A DNA stretch of 37,581 nt, from NCBI GenBank assembly GCA_964616755.1, contig CAZTSI010000034.1, positions 1 through 37,581 of the forward strand. The letters run 5' to 3'. This stretch comes from CAYNFR01 sp964616755. Its GTDB lineage: Bacteria > Bacteroidota > Bacteroidia > Chitinophagales > Saprospiraceae. The notes under the pieces are model-generated. The model was given only the letters and a program-made list of their open reading frames with translations. It made no database searches and had not been told where the DNA came from. Numbering within the stretch: the first letter of the stretch is position 1; each line of letters begins with the position of its first letter. Shown in pieces: positions 26,101 to 33,531 of the stretch. The position numbers and the translations under genes were made by a program.

Positions 26101-27592
26101 AAGTAGTATGAATATTACAGGTCAGTTTATGATTAACAATGTGATCAGCACCGACCCTGAGGATATCATATCAGTGTGGGTAAACAATGAGCTAAGAGGG
26201 TTATCAAATGTACAATTTGACCCGACGTCTGGTAAGCATTTAGTGTTTTTGACAATTTTAAGTAATGCGGAGACATTTACACCACCGCCTATAGAGAATC
26301 TTGAATTTAGAGCATGGGATGCTAGTCGTGGGCGATTGTTGATTGGATTATTGCCAAATAATTTCAGGTTTACGACCAATCAAATATTGGGTAGTCGTAC
26401 TACACCAATTCCAATATCAGCGACGGTATTGACTGAGCTTACATACCCACTAACAACAGGGTGGAACTGGATATCATTTCCTCTGGCATCCGTAGAATTG
26501 GGAACAGCGCCTGGCCCTTTAGGACAATTACAGTCCGTCCAAGGTGATGAGATCAAGAGCAATACTAGATTTTTGACTAGGGATAACAATATTTGGGATG
26601 GTGATTTGACGGCTTACAATACAGCTGAAGGATATAAGGTAAAGGTGTCTAAACCTGATACATTTATTTACTCGGGTACTTTTATGGATCCTTCGGTGGA
26701 GCCGATTACCATTATCAGAGGCTGGAATTGGATAGGGGTGAAGAGCGAATTTATCATTGATGTGGCTACCGCGATGGCCAGCCTTGATCCAAAGTCTGGA
26801 GATGTGATCAAAGGACAGCGCAGTTTTGCCATATACGAAGATGGCTTTGGCTGGGGCGGCAATTTGCAATTTTTAGAGCCCAAAAAGGGATACATGTTAT
26901 CCTATCATAAGGCTGATACTTTACAATTTCCTGGTAATTTGAATATTAGAGAAGACAATGTAAATGCACTGAAAACAAATGAAATAGCCGCCAAGCAAAA
27001 ACGACAGTATAAACGAGTAGACTTTACTCCTGGCAAGTATGGTTCGACAATGTCCTTAGTGGCAGCCATTGACGTTTGTGCGCAAATATCTTCAAGCGGT
27101 GATGTGATTAATCTTACGGAGTGGCAGTTAGCGGCGTATGCCAATGGAGAGTGTCGAGGGGTAGAAGATGCGACTTGGGTGAATTCATTGAATAAGTTTT
27201 TGTTTTATCTGAGCATAGATGGAGAAACGTCGGTGGCTCTTCAATTCAAGTTGATTAATAAAAATTCTAATGAAGAGATCAATCTAAATCAGGGCTTCAA
27301 CTTTGCGAATAACGCGATTTTGGGCAAGCAGTCCGAGCCATATTTGTTTACCTGCGAGGCTACGGCGGATTGTGCGGATACGGTAATGTTTAGGACCACG
27401 GATATAGATCAATCTAGCCAGCAGATTACAAAACAAGCGAGGCTACTCTTACAAAGCAATGCTACTCTGCCCGCAGGTTTGAGATTGGTGTTGAGAGCAG
27501 GAAATGCCGTGGAGTTTTTACCATTGTTTGAAGTAGCCTCATCTACACTTGTCGAAGTGAACATTGAGGACTGTGATAACTCAAATAACTAA
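20132..27592 (+). CDS. Giant FN3/LamG surface protein, remainder after the in-frame stop
   Basis: The coding frame continues without a break from 20006; TTG 20132 is only the first start-like codon and lies inside a LamG domain, so this is not an independent gene. In full-length numbering: rest of LamG 1 to about 755; carboxypeptidase-regulatory-like repeats about 870-1000; a region with YVLRDPPGSAS (about 1267); helical stretches flanking an Ala/Gly-rich hydrophobic segment (about 1568-1616); FLSVDIYPSLLGWGPIFK and SCPYEGEE (about 1730-1750); LamG 2 (2063-2260); LamG 3 (2268-2460); an Ig-like domain with PSWLSASPSSGLIEP (about 2564-2664); then repeated C-terminal modules. No type A or B T9SS domain is visible at the end (DCDNSNN). 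Without readthrough this part would lack a signal peptide. Probably an adhesin or matrix component. Confidence 0.85.
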   Translation: MQFYVNGRMMASLLSPAPVVIANPATNILLGQGLMGKISELRIWNISKPQEVITRDFSRFAGGFEPSLLVYLPMTERQGDYAYDRSRRSSALFNRNHALLSGGVTWDLDIPSKSQLSYAAYTDTLGNYILTLPYANAGENYTLTPRFLTHQFNPANKLLFVGDGSTILNAIDFEDISAFNVTGRLFYKNTTCPVEQAFLKVDGVNVIKNGLPVQTDEFGNFEMNVPIGRHFITIEKPNHVMSAGRFPPTGEWDFQAPVSNIEFRDSTLVRMVGRVVGGLRETAKKPGLGKSKNNIGVAKVRLLSQAGGGCLDTFTLSDATTGEYSIMVPPLRYVPEVDIVNNPTIDFGVLDLIDLSTTLILSTVYDTLKDGGGNIVDVDSVKYHLRKDYVHRVLPKIVVKQNDGISDFIGDTTYTYTDGITGNSIVRNLKSDPLRWPVFANLDPNFEYRALIKVFEEYVNLDNPANPLIDSVPTTDGQLLFNNELADVPIQNLELSEVNDRDSLRFLIYSFKLGTGNLSSNISIPAYSFTNKFELNLRQANGTIIPWLPVNPASVGLGADGVYRGYILSPRTDGKQFVTAGPERPDYVLRDPPGSASKATREVGTTTEEVTGWSWKLGGSAHTQDKIKAGSKFLTGIGVATETDVKVSTAIKFEAEISGGRNGSVTSSTTNTEEWSTDDSALNPFPGAPSDIFIGTSENIQFGISATLAFVPESRCDLIECIGDEFSGLRPAKLYGLSIVPNSYRTGFIYTQEHIQDRLIKDLESLRNTIMQTNTKYTSKIAPGSPNYALNNDDPIFGASAVPASNNPGFATLNGPSYTYSAIDLQDSVAGDSVRLMNIQIQLWKDALALNEWEKVNIDNPAVIDSLKAVELAFLEEEYAGSEAAFIALSVAEAAGGIPVAYGIIANPLPGTAASGYATFAVTSALSIASAEVSTRYLEYKAKKQRILDRFQVAPIQNRSVSAGASYTSTMASSRAIKSEGSIEYALNAEILVEAEGTINNNGVGLEKGAKLKFQRGRNWASQTASSEQISFTIAEDNRGDFLSVDIYPSLLGWGPIFKRRAGGISSCPYEGEEVTKHYKPGTVISEATQKGDDFSISAGQTLQGNIPANELAVFNVTIANLSASDLYRTYRIETYSESNPFGAIVRIDGFQSADVFLGRGTSVNKVITIEKGPGAVYEYNNIQIAVYAECEPLRSEFIELSAHFLPVCTDVSLAAPEDQWVLNNFFNDTMPVAIIDYNINTFDLKRLRLDYKPSEQPNWIALESFWKDTTGLNDPSARIIPTTTPFVLYDWQVDMITDGSFDLRAVSVCDRAENISETHSGYMDRINPHAFGSPSPADGVLDPNDDILLKMNEPIEVGSVTSLNFDVRGVLNGSPVRHETSLSFDGTNDYATIPEYQLQKRSLTIEFWAKRNGLTGEQAIVSQGISASDQLAVSFDASGRIKFSLGDKSLTSNLTITDQEWRHYAITYNRTTNTAEIFIDFALDKSNSAFGTDYNATGPILVGKHAAGTMGLFNGFIHELRFWNIHRTESQITAKGNVTLSGRESGLIGNWTMDEAWGTVAFERVRSRHAQISGATWSILPQNHAFSFNGTNNYLVANNAGTLAFNEETDITLEAWFKTSASKAQSILSNGKADGTRPENFGWNLYLNAAGAVVVENDGFRLTTPDSLNNNSWHHVSVVIERTRAVSMYIDGKLVQTGNASDFKGFAGPRVWIGSRGWFDGLSEQRDQYFSGLLDDIRIWNTARKSEQIARDFVHQLKGDELGLMAYYPFDGITNLLGILNRTPDRLDASPNSYNLSLGAGTNDNYVIDAPPIKLPRLIETVNITYSLNNDEIFIDITDPPARVENVTLDITVSGLKDIAGNVMQSPETWIAYVNKNQVFWQQEYYQFTKKLEDPLSYTAVLRNTGGRQEQFTISNLPSWLSASPSSGLIEPNSSLTISFTVQPLLNIGEYEQDIFVSTASFGFNERLLLDLKVTVDPPTWAVNPDLFSSSMNITGQFMINNVISTDPEDIISVWVNNELRGLSNVQFDPTSGKHLVFLTILSNAETFTPPPIENLEFRAWDASRGRLLIGLLPNNFRFTTNQILGSRTTPIPISATVLTELTYPLTTGWNWISFPLASVELGTAPGPLGQLQSVQGDEIKSNTRFLTRDNNIWDGDLTAYNTAEGYKVKVSKPDTFIYSGTFMDPSVEPITIIRGWNWIGVKSEFIIDVATAMASLDPKSGDVIKGQRSFAIYEDGFGWGGNLQFLEPKKGYMLSYHKADTLQFPGNLNIREDNVNALKTNEIAAKQKRQYKRVDFTPGKYGSTMSLVAAIDVCAQISSSGDVINLTEWQLAAYANGECRGVEDATWVNSLNKFLFYLSIDGETSVALQFKLINKNSNEEINLNQGFNFANNAILGKQSEPYLFTCEATADCADTVMFRTTDIDQSSQQITKQARLLLQSNATLPAGLRLVLRAGNAVEFLPLFEVASSTLVEVNIEDCDNSNN
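26074..27360 (+). repeat. Repeated C-terminal modules of the giant protein
   Basis: Protein-level repeats. Module A: about 26074-26420 (QFMINNVISTDPEDIISVWV, NELRGLSNVQ) and a divergent copy at about 27040-27360 (LAAYANGECRGVEDATWV). Between them a tandem pair of GWNW modules: GWNWISFPLASVE...EGYKVKVSKPDTFIYSG at about 26459-26690 and GWNWIGVKSEFII...KGYMLSYHKADTLQFPG at about 26720-26940. A third module A copy is in the next gene. Confidence 0.7.
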
Positions 27593-27595
27593 GAA

Positions 27596-29116
27596 ATGAA
27601 TCAAAACCAAAAATGTAAAGAGAGTTATTGCATGAACACAGAGCATTTCAGCAGGGGGCTTATGTTGTTGCTGAGTACATTGCTCGTGAGCGCGAATATC
27701 TATGCGCAAGTTCCTAACTGGATAGATCCAGTAGGTGAATATACGAACACGATGATAGGCACTTTTACGATATCTGACGAATGTGTTCCATCAATGGATG
27801 CCAATGATATAGTAGCGGTATTTGATTTAGCGGGTAATATTCGAGGAGTACGACAAACGAGTAATAACTTCAGAGCCTTTTTAACAATACGAGGCGAGTC
27901 TGATGGTGAATTGCTGTATTTCAAAGTGTATGATGCGGGAACAAATAAAGTGTATAACATCTATAATACGAGTATAGTATTTTTAGGCAATGGGAGTATT
28001 GCGTCACCGAGTAGTCCGATGATACTTAACTTTGATAGTGCGCCAACCAATGTAAATGCAGGCGAGGATCAAGAAGTATTCAATAAATCTTTTACGACGT
28101 TGGAGGCAGAAGGCATTGGAAAGTGGTCTGTTGTCGAAGGGTTAGGAGGTAGTTTTGTAGATAATACAAATCCCAAGACAGTATTCAATGGGGTGATCGG
28201 TCGAAAATATATCTTAGCATGGACTCTTGATGAGACAGAGGGCTGCATCGGGGAGACGGACGAAGTCATCATTTACTTAGTGCTCGATGAACCTGAGAAT
28301 AACACGCGCACCTGTGGTGATGGACTTGACAATGATGGAGATGGTATTTACGACTGCGAAGACACGGATTGCGGGCAACCTACGATTAGCGATTTTACTT
28401 ATGTTGAGCCGACGGCTATAGATTGTAACACGACTTTGGCTGATGGAAGTTTTACAGTTGTCTCAATGAATGCTGACCAATTCAGTCTTGATAATGGTGT
28501 TACGAGTCAGGCAAGCGCCACATTTGCTGATAAGAATGCTGGGGTTTACCAAGTGTATGCGCTTAATACGACCTCTGGCTGTAATTTGTCAAAAGAGGCT
28601 ATTCTAAGGAATTCGCTAGACGTAGTATCGGGCATAAATGAAATGAATGTTATGGGGCCATCTATTTTATGTATGGGTCTTAAAGGGGTCGATTACTCAT
28701 TAGATATTCCACGATTGGGGGACTTAACCTGGAGCTATACAGGGACGGGTGTTACCTTACAAGAAATAGGGGATCAACTAAAAGTTGATTTTGCTACCAA
28801 TGCGACGGCGGGTGGTCTTATCGGCACCTTGTCGAGTCAATGTAGCAGTAAGTCGGATACACTAGCCATCAGTTTTGCGAGTGCATTTTTATGCAGTTTT
28901 TCAAATTGTCCTAAGAACATATCTATCACAACAGGGGTCTTAGAATCTGCAAATTCTCCACAAGTGTATAGAGCGGAGCTTATGTTGACGAGCGATGCGT
29001 TGATCGAGAATAATCATTTTGAATTTACAGCTGGGGTGGCTTTGAATTTTGAGAATGGCTTCACCGTAACAAAAGGGCTAAATTTTATAGCCGATATTAA
29101 AACATGCAATAAATAG
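27596..29116 (+). CDS. Secreted protein with giant-protein module A and C-terminal 3-coathanger-like stack
   Basis: 506 aa, starting four bases after the giant gene ends. ATG 27632 gives the cleaner signal peptide (FSRGLMLLLSTLLVSANIYA|Q); ATG 27596 adds twelve residues. The mature N-terminus (about 40-145) is the same module as in the giant protein: MIGTFTISDECVPSMDAND, VAVFDLAGNIRGVRQ, FRAFLTIRGESDGELLYFKV. An Ig/PKD-like domain follows (about 150-230), then a MopE-like acidic motif CGDGLDNDGDGIYDCEDTDC (likely calcium binding), and a C-terminus (ALNFENGFTVTKGLNFIADI) resembling the 3-coathanger-stack domain of Bacteroidota secreted proteins. Shared module and spacing indicate joint work with the giant protein. 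Confidence 0.8.
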   Translation: MNQNQKCKESYCMNTEHFSRGLMLLLSTLLVSANIYAQVPNWIDPVGEYTNTMIGTFTISDECVPSMDANDIVAVFDLAGNIRGVRQTSNNFRAFLTIRGESDGELLYFKVYDAGTNKVYNIYNTSIVFLGNGSIASPSSPMILNFDSAPTNVNAGEDQEVFNKSFTTLEAEGIGKWSVVEGLGGSFVDNTNPKTVFNGVIGRKYILAWTLDETEGCIGETDEVIIYLVLDEPENNTRTCGDGLDNDGDGIYDCEDTDCGQPTISDFTYVEPTAIDCNTTLADGSFTVVSMNADQFSLDNGVTSQASATFADKNAGVYQVYALNTTSGCNLSKEAILRNSLDVVSGINEMNVMGPSILCMGLKGVDYSLDIPRLGDLTWSYTGTGVTLQEIGDQLKVDFATNATAGGLIGTLSSQCSSKSDTLAISFASAFLCSFSNCPKNISITTGVLESANSPQVYRAELMLTSDALIENNHFEFTAGVALNFENGFTVTKGLNFIADIKTCNK

Positions 29117-29136
29117 CATCTACCAAAAAATATCCG

Positions 29137-31488
29137 ATGAAAAAAATTACCTTATCCTTCTTAGTATTTTCTTTGACCTTACAGATGAGCGCTCAAGTAC
29201 CCTGTATTAACGTTGGCGATCGAGATGGTGACGGTCTTTGCGATGATATAGATCCTTGTCCAGATACATTTGAACCAAATCCGGTCGATAGTGACGGCGA
29301 CGGTGTTTTTGACGAGTGCGACAATTGTATTTCGACACCGAATGCTGACCAAATCGATCTAGACGGGGATGGCATTGGCGATGCATGTGATCCGTGTGTG
29401 GATGTGGATAAGGATACAGTTTGTGATCAACGTGATCGTTGTTTAGGATTTGATGACCGCATAGATATCGACTTTGATGGAATTCCTGATGGCTGCGACT
29501 CTTGTATTGATGTAGATACAGATGGCATTTGTGACGATGTCGATGATTGTATCAGCACCATTGAGTTAGGTATTAAATGTGATGACGGCGATCCTTGCAC
29601 CATCAACGACCAATTAGATGCCAATTGCCGATGTACAGGCACCTTAGTGGATTCGGATGGAGATGGTGTATGTGATCTAAATGACAAGTGTCCAGGTTTT
29701 GATGATCGGCGCGATTTTGATGGCGATGGAATTCCTGATGGCTGTGATAATGATGCTACCTGCACAGCTTGTGCAGAGGATAGTAATGGATTAATAGTAT
29801 TTTGTCATTTTACGCTCAATCCCCAAAAGCCATTGCTTGTCATTGGAAATTGTGAAAGTGTAAGTAATTATTTTGACAACGAAGGATACTTTGTCAATAC
29901 AAAGGATCATTGTGGCCCTTGTACCTGCGCAGACAAAGGGGACGTAGATACCGATGGTGATGGTGTATGTGATCGAGAGGATCCATGCCCAACGGATGCA
30001 AATATAAGCCGGGGAAATTGTGGATGTGATGATCAGGATTCAGATGGTGATGGTGTGTGCGACAGAGTAGATAAGTGTCCGGGTTTTGATGATCGATTGG
30101 ATTTTGATGGCGATGGTATTCCTGACAAATGCGATGAGCTGAATTACTGTGTGCCAGATTATGACAATAGTCTTGAGTGGATACAGAGTATATCAATAGC
30201 AGGAAGAGAATATAAAAATAGACAAAGCGATGGATTTACTTTTTATGACGAAGATGCAATATCTCTAGAGCAAGGACAGGCCTATACCCTAGAAGTTCAT
30301 ACAGAACACATTGATGACATAAAGGAATTGAGTATAACCGCTTACATAGATAGGAACAACAATGGATCATTTGGGGAGAATGGAGAAGAGATTCTATCCA
30401 ATAGACTATTAGGATCAATAGAACACGAATTGAAAATAGACGATTTGCCTGTAGGAGCGTATCGCATGCGGGTGATGGTGCATTACGGCAGAATAAGTGA
30501 TGCATGTCAGTTATGTATTGATGGAGAGGTAGAAGATATTTTGCTGAACATAATTGAGCCTCAACCGTGCCAAGCGATAGTCGAGAATTTTGACTACACT
30601 CCAGATCAACCCTTCGAGGACGCCTCCGGGGGAGAAGGTTGGGCAGGTACATGGCAGATTATAGAAGGGGCGGGGAAAGATTTTTCATTTTTACAAACAT
30701 CTTTAAATGGGAATGTCAACGGCAGTAAATTGGGCATCTTAAGTTTGCCAAAAACCAGAATAGAATTTGCTCGTGAAGTGGATTTAAGTTCAACCGGGAA
30801 TGATGAAATTTATCTTTCTATGTTTTTTGAAAAAGTGATAGGAACAGGTTCGCTGCAATTTTCTATTGGGTCCTTAATTTTTGGATTAAATGACAAGAGT
30901 CAGGTATTTTTAAACGACCCATCGAATGTGAAATCCATTGACGAAGGCGTCCATGAATTAGTGGTAAGAATCGAAAGAAATAATAATGGAGAAGAAGGGA
31001 TTAGTATATGGATAGATCCGATTGATTTTGACCCTGACAGTGCTGCTGACCTTGTTGCACTAAAAGAATTATCAGGAGAGCTGACATCCCTAGAAGTTGA
31101 GATCGTCAATGATAATGGCTTTTTGCCATCTGTATATTATGTAGACGATATCGAAATTAGTTGTAATAGCGTTCTAAATGGCGCGCGCGAGAAAATGATT
31201 AAGAATAGACAAGCATCGCTTTTGTTCGGAAAAATTGATCAAGCGGTCAGCATAATTGCTAGCCCAAATCCTGTGGTAGGTGAGCGTGTCAATATTCAAA
31301 TAGACGAGAGTGGTAATGCGCTATACCCCTATCATTTAATTTCCTTCGATGGCAAATTAGTGACCAAAGGCATCTTGCGTAGCGGCTCTAATGTTATTGA
31401 TATTCCTGGCATGCAGCCGGGAATTTATACGGTTATTGTTCAAACGCGGGATGATATTAAGGCGCTAAGGATTGTGAATGGTCAATAG
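29137..31488 (+). CDS. Thrombospondin-3 / GEVED / lectin-like protein with T9SS type-A sorting domain
   Basis: 783 aa. Signal peptide KKITLSFLVFSLTLQMSA|Q. Residues about 22-335 are thrombospondin type-3 calcium-binding repeats (DSDGDGVFDECD, DLDGDGIGDACD and others). Residues about 336-472 are a GEVED domain (TAYIDRNNNGSFGENGEE, then CIDGEVEDILLNI). About 478-680 resembles a jelly-roll lectin-like domain (EGWAGTWQIIEG, VYYVDDIEISC). The last ~80 residues are a T9SS type-A sorting domain (ASPNPVVGERVNIQI, then PGIYTVIVQTRDDIKALRI). So it is exported across the outer membrane and probably anchored at the cell surface. It lies 20 bp after the coathanger protein gene and completes the putative operon. 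Confidence 0.9.
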   Translation: MKKITLSFLVFSLTLQMSAQVPCINVGDRDGDGLCDDIDPCPDTFEPNPVDSDGDGVFDECDNCISTPNADQIDLDGDGIGDACDPCVDVDKDTVCDQRDRCLGFDDRIDIDFDGIPDGCDSCIDVDTDGICDDVDDCISTIELGIKCDDGDPCTINDQLDANCRCTGTLVDSDGDGVCDLNDKCPGFDDRRDFDGDGIPDGCDNDATCTACAEDSNGLIVFCHFTLNPQKPLLVIGNCESVSNYFDNEGYFVNTKDHCGPCTCADKGDVDTDGDGVCDREDPCPTDANISRGNCGCDDQDSDGDGVCDRVDKCPGFDDRLDFDGDGIPDKCDELNYCVPDYDNSLEWIQSISIAGREYKNRQSDGFTFYDEDAISLEQGQAYTLEVHTEHIDDIKELSITAYIDRNNNGSFGENGEEILSNRLLGSIEHELKIDDLPVGAYRMRVMVHYGRISDACQLCIDGEVEDILLNIIEPQPCQAIVENFDYTPDQPFEDASGGEGWAGTWQIIEGAGKDFSFLQTSLNGNVNGSKLGILSLPKTRIEFAREVDLSSTGNDEIYLSMFFEKVIGTGSLQFSIGSLIFGLNDKSQVFLNDPSNVKSIDEGVHELVVRIERNNNGEEGISIWIDPIDFDPDSAADLVALKELSGELTSLEVEIVNDNGFLPSVYYVDDIEISCNSVLNGAREKMIKNRQASLLFGKIDQAVSIIASPNPVVGERVNIQIDESGNALYPYHLISFDGKLVTKGILRSGSNVIDIPGMQPGIYTVIVQTRDDIKALRIVNGQ
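29434..30135 (+). repeat. Three copies of a 22-residue thrombospondin-3 module
   Basis: 66-bp units at 29434-29499, 29683-29748 and 30070-30135 encode DxCxGFDDRxDxDxDGIPDxCD with strong DNA identity, apart from the other, more divergent calcium-binding repeats. They suggest recent internal duplication. Confidence 0.75.
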
Positions 31489-31777
31489 GCTAAAGAAGTA
31501 AAGGCAAGGAGGCTATGATAATTTTCTTAGCTGAGTATTAGTGAAGGCTAAGTAACCTAAGTCGTTTAAGCAGCGCCTGTGAAGGCACTATTGCGATCAT
31601 CAATAGTCAGCGAATCCTTGTTATATATATCTTTCTTAGGCATATGTGAGCGCTTTATGTTTGTTATATAGAGGGCGACTATTGAGTGGCTACTTTTTTT
31701 GCCTAAATCCATCATCATTCGTTAGGTCGTAATCGTATAGAATACTACCTTTATGAATAATTTATAGAATATCCATC
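31489..31777. other. 289-bp intergenic region
   Basis: Follows the putative secreted-protein operon. TATGTTTG at 31656-31663 matches the -7 consensus but is 114 bp from the next ATG; TACCTTTA, one mismatch, lies 24 nt before that ATG and is the better candidate promoter. No clear terminator is seen. Confidence 0.35.
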
Positions 31778-32140
31778 ATGTCAACACTACTTTCCCTGAT
31801 CATTGGTCTAGTGGCTCTCCTTCACCTATATTTTCTATGGCTTGAAATGTTTGGCTGGACTACTCGTGCCTATAAGGTGTTTAAGGGGTTTGATCGTGCC
31901 TATTTCGAAACAACTAAGACACTCGCAGCCAATCAAGGTCTATATAACGGTTTTTTAGCGGCAGGTTTAATTTGGACCTTTTTTATTCAAGATGAACTTT
32001 GGCGAGGACATATATCCTTGTTTTTTCTCGTGTGTGTGCTTGTTGCCGGCATCTACGGGGCAATCACCGCTGAGCGTAAAATCTTTTTTGTCCAAGGTTT
32101 GCCCGCATTAATAGGGATCGCATTATTGCTCTTGAAGTGA
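31778..32140 (+). CDS. DUF1304 small integral membrane protein
   Basis: 120 aa with four hydrophobic segments. DUF1304 pattern: LLHLYFLWLEMFGWTTRAYKVF at the start (with HxYFxxLE), then ANQGLYNGFLAAGLIW in the middle, and GIYGAITAERKIFFVQGLPA near the end. Inner-membrane protein of unknown function found across bacteria. It stands alone, 290 bp after the preceding gene. Confidence 0.88.
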   Translation: MSTLLSLIIGLVALLHLYFLWLEMFGWTTRAYKVFKGFDRAYFETTKTLAANQGLYNGFLAAGLIWTFFIQDELWRGHISLFFLVCVLVAGIYGAITAERKIFFVQGLPALIGIALLLLK

Positions 32141-32205
32141 TATAATTTTAACATATCCGTCAGGAAGTATAATAGTTATTCTTAAGACTAATACCTTTGC
32201 CCTTG

Positions 32206-33471
32206 ATGATTGATTATCACAAGAAGGTTTTAGACAATGGGTTGACCATTATCGCAGAGCAAGATAACTCTACTGCACTCGCGGCTGTCAATATATTGTA
32301 TAGGGTTGGATCAAAAGATGAGGATCCTAATTTGACGGGATTTGCCCATTTATTTGAGCATTTAATGTTCGGTGGTTCTAAGCATGTACCCAATTTTGAC
32401 ACCCCACTTCAGAATGTAGGTGGAGAGAATAATGCATTTACCAATACAGACAATACAAACTTCTATATCGTTTTGCCTGCAGAAAATATTGAAACTGCGT
32501 TTTGGCTCGAGGCTGATAGAATGGCTCATTTTAAGTTTAGCACCAAGTCCCTTTCAACCCAAAAAAGAGTGGTCATTGAAGAGTTTAAGGAGGTATGTCT
32601 TAATGTACCTTATGGGGATGTTTGGCATCATTTATCTTCCATGGCGTATAAAAATCATCCCTACCAATGGCCTACCATTGGTAAGTCACCAGAGCATATA
32701 GAGCATGCTTTATTAAAGGATGTCAAAGCATTTTTTAGAAAATATTATCATCCTGGCAATGCTATCCTTAGTGTTTCTGCGCCTATTGCTGTGGAGGAAA
32801 TATTTGTATTGGCTGAAAAATGGTTTGGCCATATCCCTGGAAGAGATAAAAGCGTAAGCACGAATGCCATAACGAAACTTGGCTCGCACTCCGAAGTCCA
32901 AACTTTGTACAGTGATGTACCAGGGCCTATGCTCTATATGGCGTTTCATATGCCGGGTCGGGCGGATCGCGATTATTATGTGTGCGATTTGATCACTGAT
33001 ATCTTGGCAGGTGGCAAATCCTCACGGATGTATCGCCAATTGGTAAAGAAAGAAATGTTAGTGAGCCAAATTGATTGTTTTATAACGGGCACTATTGATC
33101 CAGGTCTAATAATCATTGAAGCTAAGCCAATGCCCGACGTGACTATTGAGCAAGTATCAGCGGCAATTTGGCAATTACTAGAGGAGATGAAAACCACTTT
33201 AATCGATCAACGGGAAATAGAGAAAATCAGCAACAAGGTAATTACGACCCTTGCGTTAAGTGATCTAAATGTGCTCAACAAGGCTATATCAATGGCCAGT
33301 TTTGAGTACTTAGGCCTGATTGAGAGTATGAATACGCAAGAGGCAATTTATGAATCCATAAGCCCCGAAGAGCTACGAGATGTGGCATCCCGATATTTTC
33401 AGTTGGATAAATTGATACAATTGAATTACCTGCCTACCGTTTCAGCTAAGTCCGAAGGCATTTCTGTCTGA
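32206..33471 (+). CDS. M16 family zinc metallopeptidase
   Basis: 421 aa from ATG 32206; a TTG three codons upstream (32197) is less likely. The inverted zinc motif HxxEH is intact at His48-Glu51-His52 (FAHLFEHLMFGG), and a downstream glutamate cluster at 125-129 (EEFKE) provides the third ligand. The N-terminal frame (VLDNGLTIIAEQDNSTALAAV) and second half (DVPGPMLYMAFHMPG, DILAGGKSSRMYRQLV) fit the pitrilysin/processing-peptidase family. No signal peptide is evident. TACCTTTG sits only 6 nt before the ATG; a promoter there would give an almost leaderless mRNA, so it is doubtful. Substrate unknown. Confidence 0.92.
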   Translation: MIDYHKKVLDNGLTIIAEQDNSTALAAVNILYRVGSKDEDPNLTGFAHLFEHLMFGGSKHVPNFDTPLQNVGGENNAFTNTDNTNFYIVLPAENIETAFWLEADRMAHFKFSTKSLSTQKRVVIEEFKEVCLNVPYGDVWHHLSSMAYKNHPYQWPTIGKSPEHIEHALLKDVKAFFRKYYHPGNAILSVSAPIAVEEIFVLAEKWFGHIPGRDKSVSTNAITKLGSHSEVQTLYSDVPGPMLYMAFHMPGRADRDYYVCDLITDILAGGKSSRMYRQLVKKEMLVSQIDCFITGTIDPGLIIIEAKPMPDVTIEQVSAAIWQLLEEMKTTLIDQREIEKISNKVITTLALSDLNVLNKAISMASFEYLGLIESMNTQEAIYESISPEELRDVASRYFQLDKLIQLNYLPTVSAKSEGISV

Positions 33472-33531
33472 TCGCAAAGCGATGGCAGAGTGAGAGATAT
33501 TACTATCTTCACATTTTAACAAACATGTGAT

